A stretch of DNA of 64,000 bases, taken from NCBI RefSeq assembly GCF_008831285.2, contig NC_045144.1, forward strand, positions 4,394,268 to 4,458,267. The letters are read 5' to 3'. Of this stretch, positions 47,703 through 57,650 are shown piece after piece (the first letter of the stretch is position 1; every line of letters begins with the position of its first letter). Position numbers and translations under genes: made by a program. The notes under the pieces are model-generated. The model was given only the letters and a program-made list of their open reading frames with translations. It did no database searches and was not told the DNA's origin. Origin of the DNA: Nymphaea colorata. Lineage: Eukaryota; Streptophyta; Magnoliopsida; Nymphaeales; Nymphaeaceae.

Positions 47703-50700
47703 ATGAAGGCAGTAACGAAGCACGCTGCGATGGATGACGATAATGACAGGTTGCCGGTCACAGTGATGAACTTCTACACATCATGCAGCAAGGAGTGGCC
47801 TTCTCTAGGGATAGTCCAAGTGGTCTATGTTCTTATCATTTTCATGGCCGGGGTCGTCCTCGGTTTGACGGGAAGCGCGCATCTGATGCAATACCTGACC
47901 CACGATGAGCTCTTTCAGCAGCCTCACCCTCTTGTGCGAGATAGTTGCAGGCCGGGGCTCGGCAGTGGCGACTGCCAGGGCTTGGAAAGCCTGATCAGGC
48001 CACCCAGCAGACAGGTGCACAACATGAGCGACGACGAGCTGCTCTGGCGGGCCTCAATGGTGCCGATGAAGGAGGAGTGCCCGTTTGAGAGGAAGCCCAA
48101 GGTTGCCTTCATGTTCTTGACGAAGGGCTCGCTGCCACTGTTGCCACTGTGGGAGGAGTTTTTTAGACGGCACAGAAAGGAGCTGTACTCCATTTATGTT
48201 CATACACCTCCGGGCTATGAGCTTGATGTCTCTGTCACTTCTCCTTTCTACGATCGCCAGATTCCGAGTCAGGTATCTTCTTCTGTATTTTTTCTTCTTT
48301 CTTTCTTCCTTTTCTCCCCTAAAATAATTTTGAGAATGTTGAGATGGATCTATTGTGATTGTCAGTTTTCATCAATTATTAAAATGGTTATCTTCGTAAG
48401 TCAATGGTTTTAACTACAAGTGAATTGATTGCAGAAGCTGACTTTTTTCTATTCCTGTAGAAACTTTAATCCTTTTGGTTGTTTTCACTGAGAAACGCAA
48501 TTAAGGTTGCCATAGTTTTTATTCTATTTCTTTGGATGATTTTATTTAAGACATATATCCGTGTGAAAATTGAACTCTGGAATTTTTTATATGATGGGTG
48601 GACAGAACGTCATGATCCGGATAAAATTTATGATAAAATCAAGTTCTCATATTTTAAATAAGTTCAGCCTTCTTCTTACTTTTCTTGTGTTTACTAGTAA
48701 CAATACTAATCTCTTTGCAGGTTTGTTTTCTTTTACTTCTACATTCGATGGATTTATCTTGATATTCTTTGGAAGGATTACAAAAACTTTTCACGATTTT
48801 CCTTTGAGAAAAACCTGAGAATGAGATTGTATGTGGTCCAAAAACTGCAGCGAATCTGAGTTCATCTTTTCTATTTCTTCCTCTGTCCTGTTATTGTTAG
48901 TTCATTTATTGTTTCCTTTCCTGGTTGTTTGGTTCCTGTGCGTGACTTACCATGAAGGGGCGTGTGTCTGGTGACTGGTCTAAGTTAACCCCCAACCACT
49001 CTGGATTATGCCTGTATCTTAGTTTATCTTCAGAAACTGCACTAGTAGAATCCACATGCTTTTCTGTTTCTTCCTCTGTCCTGTTATGTTATGGCCAGTT
49101 CATTTATTGCTTCCTGGTTGTTTTGCTCCTGTTGGTGACTTATCATGAAGGGGCGTGTGTATGGTCTAAATTAACCAACAAGCACTATGGATTTTGCCTT
49201 CATGGCCTCATCTCAGGCAACTAGGTTCAGGACTCGTCATATCCTTGTCCGTCTTCAGCTTTCTATGTGACTCCACAATCTGGTCATTGACAGTCTGCTT
49301 TCGCATTTTACTGGCTGGCTTTGATATGAGTGCAACATAATAGCTTACTGATTTAGATCCTTTTTCCTTTATACAACTACAGGAATGAAATAAATTGGTC
49401 TCTGATACATTAGGGAGTTGAGAGCAAACAATTTAGAGCAAATGAATGTGCAATTTGTCTGGCCCCAGTTTGAGTTGAGAGATTGAAAATAAATGTCTGA
49501 ATGAGGAGCGGGAAAAGAGAAAAACTGAAGCTAATCCTAGTGGTTACAAAGAATCACAAATTTCAATTTCTTCTTTAAGCTGCTTGGTAAAGGAATTAGT
49601 GGAAATGTAAGAATAGGGTCGAATCACCATCTGCCTAAATGAGAAGAATCCTTGTTTTAGTTTTCCTTAATTACCAAATTTTCTTTCAGAATGGGTTCTG
49701 GTTATTTCTCGGAACCTCCAGGAATAGGCCTGTACGGCTTTGTAACCAGATGAATCCTCTCGGTTTCTTTGAAATACACTTTTCTTTCTCGAGTTGACTC
49801 CAAGTCATTTCCGTCAAATTTTGGAAATCCGACCTCACAAACTGACCTGAGAAGAAAATTGTCTTCTACAATCGGAGACTGCAATCATTCTAGTGCTGTA
49901 TTCAATAGTTCTGAGCGTTGTAAATATATTGCAAAAAGTCCTTGTGCCATGTAACATGGATATTGCAACCCCAGTTGTTCATCCTTGTGATCTATGCTTT
50001 CTGGCTGATGGTATGAACGAAATACCTTTGTCTTCTAAAACATTTGAAGTCTGCCAGTTGCTCGGGCTGTAGTGTTCCTTTGTGTGGAGGTTTATCTGCT
50101 GAAGCTTTTGCAGAGCAATGATTGGATCATCTTTGCCTTTCTCTTTTGCAGGAGGTTGAGTGGGGAGCTATAAACATGGTAGATGGTGAGAGGAGGCTGC
50201 TAGCTAACGCATTGCTTGATTTCTCAAATGAGAGATTTGTTCTTCTCTCAGAGAGCTGCATCCCTGTCTATGATTTTGCCAGAGTCTATGATTACCTGAT
50301 CAACTCAGAGCACAGTTTTGTGCAGTCTTATGATGACCCATCTGGTAATGGTCGCGGTCGATATAGATGGGGAATGCGACCTGATATCAAGCTCAGCCAA
50401 TGGAGGAAAGGTTCTCAGTGGTTCGAAATCAATCGTCGAGTGGCCATCAAGATCGTTTCTGATACAAAATACTTGTCTATCTTCAGAATGCACTGCAAGC
50501 CACCCTGTTACCCAGATGAGCATTACGTGCCAACTTACTTGAACATGTTCTCCGGCTCGTTGAATTCCAACCGCAGTCTCACATGGGTCGACTGGTCGAA
50601 AGGCGGACCGCACCCGGCAAAGTATGAAGGAGTTAACATCACTGAAAATTTCATCAGTTTGATACGGAATAATGGTACCAACTGCGTCTACAACAACAAG

Positions 50701-50793
50701 CTGACTTCTGTTTGCTATCTCTTTGCAAGGAAGTTCGCCCCAAGTGCATTAGAACCTTTGCTGAACCTCACGTCGTCACTAATGAGATTTTGA
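47703..50793 (+). CDS. Core-2/I-branching type glycosyltransferase (GT14, BC10-like)
   Basis: Type II Golgi membrane glycosyltransferase of the plant GT14 (DUF266) family, relatives of rice BRITTLE CULM 10. The exact donor and acceptor are unknown for most members. Exons are 47703-48272 and 50152-50793, GT-AG with phase 0, giving 403 residues. A short cytoplasmic N-terminus precedes one transmembrane helix at about 36-57. The catalytic region starts at KPKVAFMFLTKGSLPLLPLW (131-150). It contains YSIYVHTPPGYE (162-173), DGERRLLANALLDFSNERFV (201-220), LLSESCIP (221-228), KGSQWFEINRRVA (276-288) and the conserved CYPDEHYVPTYL (309-320). Four N-glycosylation sequons lie at 330, 352, 364 and 395. 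The family motifs are intact and the length is normal. The intron (1879 bp) contains a local duplication. Confidence 0.94.
48872..49203. repeat. Direct duplication within the GT14 intron
   Basis: About 48872-49016 and 49062-49203 are similar. Shared words include TTCTTCCTCTGTCCTGTTAT and CATGAAGGGGCGTGTGT, with indels between copies. The offset is about 190 bases. Confidence 0.8.
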
Positions 50794-51951
50794 TTCGATT
50801 TGATTCGATTCAAGGTTTTATTGAAATTTGATGTGCCATTCTTTGGTTGACTTGCTCCAGTCATTGAGTTTTCCACCATGCCTGCGATATCATCACTGGC
50901 TTCAGCTTTAGGCCAATGGAAATTGGTAACAACAGATTATAATTACTTGATGGTGATCAACAGAATTGCAAAAGATTCTTTATGCTTTCCTGCTTTGTTG
51001 ACGACGCTGTAAGAAGCTGCTGCTGACCTCTGTTTGCTTCTGTTTTGCTTGTGCCCCTCTATGTACATAATTCATGTTCATAATCACAACTCTGTTGGCA
51101 GAAAAAAATTAAAGGTGCTTTCGAACAACTTGGTGTCCTGGCGAAAATTGCTGCACAAAGTGAAACGTGTAAGTACATTGACAAATGACAACATGTCAAC
51201 AACTACATGAAGAGCAACAAAATGGATTTTGACATGTCAATATCACCATTAAATATTTTTCAAGTAAAACAAGTACAGCTCCGGTGTTTATGTGTGAAAA
51301 TGTGAAGGAAAGGTGAACATATGACGGTTTTTTTTTCTCTGCTCTGGTAAATCCTGGTAGTTGAAAATTTTTATTGGCATTCTCCTCTTAAAAATTTACA
51401 GTTGAAATTTAATTTCCGTAAAAAAGAAAATAAAACTGCACGTTTTCTATTTCACAAAATATTGGAAAACATATTTTACAATTTAGCAAGAACAGAAAAC
51501 ACAGAAAATTTCTTAATTTTGTTAAGCATACGCATAAAAGTTTGTAAGTTCATTTCGTTATTAAAGTAGTGATCAGTTACCATAACATGAAAATGCTCTA
51601 CCTTCGAGAATGCAATAGATTTCTTTACATAATTTTCTAACATTGTTAACAGGGCATTCATTTGACTGAGCTTGGTATATAAAAGCAGAAGCTAACAAAA
51701 TTTGAGTATAGTTGAGCATGAATTAGTATGATTTCGCAGAGGTTAATAAAAGCTGTCAACAGAAAATTTGTTTTCATTGAGGGCATTTAGTTCATTTAAT
51801 TTATTAACCTTAGTTAAGTTAAAGATAGCCTAAGACTAAGGAGTTTTTTTTTTTTTTTGGTGTTCAATAATATAAGAATGTTAAGCGTATATTTTATTAT
51901 GACCAAATATTTAAATATATTTTTTGAAATTTTATGCAGTTTGGAAACATG

Positions 51952-52090
<139 letters not shown>

Positions 52091-52664
52091 ATATAGAAAC
52101 CATACTCTTAGGTCAGGGTAAAAATCAAACCCTTCAATTTTTTTGTTAAAAGTTTATTTTAAATTCAATATAAACATTTTAATATATTTATAAAAACTAT
52201 TTTGATATAAAACATACTTTGATTGAAGTTGTTTTTATGAAAAATGTAGATTTTTGTATTATTAAAACATTGATGCTATGGGAGCCATTCGTTTTTTCTT
52301 ACTCTAAAAACACTATTAAAGTCTAACAAATGATCAACTTAATATATTAATATATGTTTTGCGTCAACTTGTTCTTAAAATCATATCAATAACGTTAGAT
52401 TGCAAAAAAATATTTTAAACATCAAAATTAAAGCATTTAGTTTTTATTCCTTACCAAAGCATCTAATTTCCACCAATTTATCAGCGCTGTCCATCTAATA
52501 AGATGGATGGCAGAGAAGAAAACACGGAGAAAAACATAGGAACTCATATTATATAAGGAAAATGTCCATTACTTTTTTTTTCATTGTTTTTCTCTAAATC
52601 ATCCATCAGAATCAAACGACCTAATTAAATGGTTGTATGACTCTACCAAACTAGAGTCACCATT

Positions 52665-52668
<4 letters not shown>

Positions 52669-52744
<76 letters not shown>
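52669..52744. repeat. TA microsatellite with two GTA interruptions
   Basis: Nearly continuous TA over about 76 bases, broken by two ATGTAT units. Confidence 0.93.
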
Positions 52745-53041
52745 TCACTTGTCATCCTGGCCTTCTTTTCTTGGAAATATTTAGAAAGGTCAACTTTTTA
52801 AACTGTAACAGATTTGGGCAAAGGTTAAGACTGAGAAGCAAAAGGAAAACCTACACTTCTTCAAAATTTATGTGCTAGGTTGTGGCCCTACCCCAGCTAT
52901 GTGAAAAAAAAATTATATTAACAAAATTGAAAATTTTTAGTTGCATAATGTATTTTTTAGATTCGGGTTTAGTTTGGCCCTAAATAAGTTCGTTGGACTG
53001 TTTAGCCCGCCCCTGAAAAAAATCCTCGTTTCGCCCCTAGG

Positions 53042-53264
53042 TATTGATGATAGTGTATTAAATGAACAAATGTTATTATAAAGTCAAGCCCGATGAGATT
53101 TAGCTAACTTACATAACTAAACATTTCATGTGCTAAAATAATGGAAATAATAATATGTTTTTGATGCTAGTAGGATTTTTTTAAAGCAAACAAAGCTTAA
53201 ATAATTAATTTAAAATTTATAAGATAAGAACTATGTGTAAAAAAGAAGATGAATTCTAAAACAT
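53042..53264. repeat. Outer direct repeat, left copy
   Basis: Matches 57146-57355 nearly throughout (TATTGATGATAGTGTATTAA at the start, GAATTCTAAAACAT at the end), with small indels. Together the two copies enclose the retroelement block. Confidence 0.9.
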
Positions 53265-53267
53265 AAA

Positions 53268-53640
53268 AACGTCGGTTCGCTTTTCACAGCAAGAGAGATA
53301 GGGAAGAAGTGGGAAGAAAAAGAAGAGGAATAAAGAAGGGAGCAGGACCAACACTTGTGAGTACTCGATGGTGGGAGATGTAGAAGTAGATGATGGATAC
53401 ATACTCTGGGGTTGTGCTTATATAAGCACCAAACGATAAAATAAAATACAACTTGGAAAAGGAATTGGATTCCTTCCCGAACAAGTTAAACACTAACAAA
53501 CAAAAACAGTTACATGCGAATGAATTAGAAGGAGGACAACTATCATGTGCTAGATGAGGTGGTAATCGAACGTGTCTAAAAAGTCAAAAGTGCTACAGTA
53601 TGCAATAGTGTCCGCCTAGTGCTATAGTGTGTTACAAAGT
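53268..53640 (-). repeat. Inner LTR-like repeat R1
   Basis: Similar to 55731-56105 in the same orientation. Shared words include TTCGCTTTTCACAGCA, GAAGAGGAATAAA, GTGCTTATATAAGCACC-like text and AAAGTCAAAAGTGCTACAGT. Confidence 0.85.
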
Positions 53641-55687
53641 AACTGCTATAGTAACTGCCTTCACCTTTTCTCAACAACAAGCCATGTGTCTCGTTACTTT
53701 CACTTTTTTGATGCGTATGAGATTCCTTCGTCCTTATTTCTTTTATTTTTATATTACATAAAGAAAGTCGGCAACTACAACAATCTTCTAGAGGCTCCTC
53801 GAGATATTTGCCTCATGATGTGACTCAGTGCTTATCCTGTGGGGTACGTCACATCTTAAATTTTTATTCTGAAAATTTACAAATGTAAAACTCATACTTA
53901 TCATAGAGGGTTTCTCCAAGGTAGATTTTGAAGTGATAATCTTCAACACAAATCCTATTTTTAATTTGAGGGATTTTTCCTAAGAAAAGTTTATCATGTA
54001 CCTTTTCAAACAGATAATGCTTAAGTTTTACATGGAAAACACTATACCCACAGGAAGTTTAACCATAACTTGCAAGGATCAAGTTTTACTGATCTTGACA
54101 AATATTTAGGCTGCAAGGTTAATTACTCAACAGCTTCGTCTCAATCTTCTTTAAGTAATGTTTACTGTCATACTAGATCAGTTTTTTCTTTGATGCCTGA
54201 ATGTTGGTTAAAAAAAGGAACCATTGAAACACAGTCTTTACTATTATCACCTAATTCATTAACTTGTCATCTTGTATTGTTTTGAGCAAAATGCTCGCGT
54301 ATTCCTGACTTAATATAAATATGGTTTTAGAAAGGTATAACCATGGATACATGTTTAGAGTCAAAGACATAGATTCTGGTATTTCTATCTTCTGAAATAA
54401 AACTATGTAGATGCTGCCATTTTTTCAATTGTTGTGACATCTTGAATTCCCTCTATCTTGTGAGTTCATCATATTATTCGTCTAAAGGTGCTTCTGGTAC
54501 ATCCGTAAGAGGTAAGATAACTTGTAAAGGGATAGCAAAAGAGTATGTCTGAATAACTATTTCTTGTTTCGCGTCACATGGATGGTCATATGTTGGAGGA
54601 ACTGCATCAATTTCTAGGTTTACAAATCCTTCTGTTACGCAGTTGTTTCTGAAATTTTATTCTACTATATGAGCTAAACGCCAATTAAACCGTAGCATAT
54701 GAGTCTGCTCTACTTCTCTTACGATAATCCTTTTTGTATGTCCTTATTCCATTAGATTGTACAAGAAAATCTGCATATCAAACACTTCAATATCTATCTA
54801 TGTTTTTATATTAATGCTTGCCAAGATGATCCCAAATGTTTTATAGTATAACAAAAAGAGTTATCAATATGTCTTTTCTTTAAAATTTGATTAGGCAGAA
54901 TTTTAGTCTTTTTTTCCATAGTCCAAGTTTCTGGCAAGGAATCTTAATATGTCTTGAATCCATTATAGACATGTTTTTTTGCCATGTCTATTTCAAGAGA
55001 AAAACTTTCTCTTTGTTCTTTCCACTCTCTTTTTATTTCTTTGTCTCACTGTTCTTTTAGAAGTTCTGTCTTTGCTTATGATTGTTTCAACCTTTCAATC
55101 GTGTCTTCTAACTTCTCTTTACATAGATCTAGCTCTTTACGAGTGTTTTCTAACTTTTGGGTTATGTCTAGAAAAATAGGGGTTTGGGTAGGATCGAAAA
55201 AGAGTCTGATTTGGCTTTGTGTATTCTTTATGCTGGGCATGTTACCATGAGATTCAGGATCTTGGAGAATGTTGGATTTTTCCATTGTGCCAAAGGTTAT
55301 CTAATAAAATATGGTCTTTTTTGGCAAGAGTCATGTCGGATAAGGTTTGGAATGTAAGATTAGAATATAGAGGAAATATAGACAAACCTAGATCTGAGTC
55401 TATTTGGACCAACTGGGTTTGACTGGAAGAGACCGTATTTTTCTTTAAATAAAATTTTGTATTAGGTAAAAGAATGCATTCTATGTTGTCTGTCATGGCT
55501 ATTATCTAATCACGGAATATCAGAAATTTTTAAATCTATCCTATATGATGCTTGTTGCTTTTGTGCAGAAACCTATCAAGAATGATTAGTCATCATTCAT
55601 ATTATCTAATATATATTGTAGATTGGTTAAAGTGGAAATTTTGTGTTGGAATTCTTCACCATATTTTGTGTTTGATACGAGTATGTT

Positions 55688-55699
55688 GCTCTGATACCA
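55688..55699 (-). other. tRNA-Met primer binding site, minus strand
   Basis: The plus strand reads GCTCTGATACCA, the exact complement of TGGTATCAGAGC. It gives the element's direction (minus) and lies next to repeat R2. Confidence 0.85.
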
Positions 55700-55730
55700 A
55701 ATAGAAAGAAGGGGTTGGATTTGCACACAA

Positions 55731-56105
55731 AAGCACCAGTTCGCTTTTCACAGCATGAGAGACATGGGAGAAGTGGGAAGGAAAAGAAGAGGAATAAAAA
55801 AAAAAGTGGAACCAAGCACTTGTGAGTATTCGATGGTGAGAGTCGATGTAGAAGTGGGTGATGAATACATCATTCGGGGTGATGCTTATATAGGCACCAG
55901 ACTTCAAAATAAAATACAATTTGGAAAGAAATTGGATTACTTTCTGAACAAGCTAAACACTAACCAACAAAAACAATTACATGCGAAGGAACTCGAAAGA
56001 TGATAGTTGTCGTGTACTAGATGATGTGGGAGTAGAACGTGTCATAAAAGTCAAAAGTGCTACAGTGCGCAATAGTGTCCGCCGAAATGCTATAGTGTTT
56101 TTCTA
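55731..56105 (-). repeat. Inner LTR-like repeat R2
   Basis: Partner of R1. On the minus strand it leads, after about 30 bases not present in R1, into the tRNA-Met primer site at 55699-55688. Confidence 0.85.
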
Positions 56106-57145
56106 GAATTATGCCTTCTCCTTTGTTGTTGGTACTCGTAGTTTATTGGGTCAAGCCTTACTATTTTCTTTTCTAAATATCATATCTTTATTTATACTGT
56201 AGATAGCGTTTTTTTTATATCATACATTCTATTTTCTACTACAAGGATTCTTTTTTCTATAGTGTCACCTTTTCGTCCTATCATCTTTTTTAGAATAAAT
56301 TGATACTGTTTTTCTTCCAAATAAAATTTACATGCTTCAGCCATACAAATTTTGCATTGAAATCTAAGTTTTATACTAAGATACTCATTACAAAATATGC
56401 ATGAGTGGTCAGTGCTTCTTGATCTATGTTTTCATTCATGTTCATATTTATGTTATATTTTAGCTAATGTTCTAGAGATAAATCCATGCTTATCGCAAGA
56501 TTATTTGCTTGATTTCATTTATTATTTTTATTATTTCAATATAGTTTCGATTTGAATTTTGTGGGAATTTTATTTTTTCTAGGTTTATTTTTGCAAAACT
56601 TCAATATTATCTTTATATTCCTACAAGCTTTCAATTTTACTTAGGATAGTAACTAACTAGTCTTTTAAATACCTTTGATTTTTTAGTATTTCTTTAAAGT
56701 ATTGTTCATTAAAGTGTCAAATAAGGGCTGCCCTGATTTTTTATGTTGTAAGATTCTAGGTTTTGTACTAAGAAATATGTAGGTCAGTTATACTATTTAG
56801 TTATTGAGACATAAACTGTTGTCTTCGTTGTGAAGTAATGTTTTCCATTTTGAAAATAACAGGTCTGACTAAAGTAGTTGGTTATTTTTTAAAGTACTCT
56901 TAATATTTTCGTATAATTCTAAATTCAAATATTCTAATTTATTCATATGTTGGTGTGATGGAAAATCTTATAATTAAAGTAAGATTTTATATGTTTGGTT
57001 TATATTCCTAATAAGTAATCTTGAATAGTTTTAAGTTTTTTAATTATAACTTTAACTAGTATAAGTGTATTTAATATTGTTAAGTTTTTAAACGACACAA
57101 TTTAAGAGATCAAAAGGTTCTTTTGCCTATTAAGTATTCAAATAA

Positions 57146-57355
57146 TATTGATGATAGTGTATTAAATGAACAAATGTTATTATAAGCTCAAGCTCAATGA
57201 GATATAGCTAACTTACATAACTAAACATTTTCATGTGCTAAAACAATGAAAATAATAATATGTTTTCGATGCATTTTTTAAGCAAACAAAGCTTAAATAA
57301 TTAATTTAAAATTTATAAGATAAGAACTATGTGAAGAAGACGAATTCTAAAACAT
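57146..57355. repeat. Outer direct repeat, right copy
   Basis: Partner of 53042-53264, with a few substitutions and small deletions. It ends about 300 bases before the PPR start codon. Confidence 0.9.
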
Positions 57356-57650
57356 ATTTTTTAGATTTTATATATCGAAAAAAAAAATTCAAGACCGATT
57401 TACTCGCTACAACTCTGGAATAAGAAGCTACAATGCTACATCGATCTGCTTACTTAAGATTTTCTAAACCATCCAAGCTTTGGGTACCACGTTGTTGGCC
57501 TGATAATACGAACCCGAAGAACCGTCCGCCCCAACTTTGCCCTTCACCTTAAACCCTTCGCCCTCCCCACAACCGGGGAATCTGAGCAGGTTTCTCTCTT
57601 CCTCAAAACCCTAGAAGCAGATCTCTTTGAGAGAGAGAAAGGGAGAGAGA
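57356..57650 (+). promoter_or_regulatory. Short upstream region of the PPR gene
   Basis: AT-rich to about 57480, then abruptly GC-rich with CT and GA runs up to the start codon. This looks like a compact promoter and leader. No firm TATA box is seen. Confidence 0.4.

Larger units (their letters stand above)
53265..57145 (-). mobile_element. Decayed reverse-transcribing element (LTR element or endogenous pararetrovirus-like), minus strand
   Basis: On the minus strand a tRNA-Met primer site lies at 55699-55688, preceded by an LTR-like or promoter-like repeat (R2, about 56105-55731) with a TATATA-type box. A second copy of that repeat (R1, about 53640-53268) ends the block. Between them the minus strand holds open frames with interruptions: 55496-55254, 55285-55076 (predicted coiled coil), and stretches of about 60 codons at 54660-54475 and 54058-53865. 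Upstream of R2 another minus-strand remnant near 56370-56200 contains a Cys-x2-Cys pair. No reverse transcriptase motif was found, so LTR retrotransposon and integrated pararetrovirus remain open. Coding on the minus strand is inferred. Confidence 0.5.
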
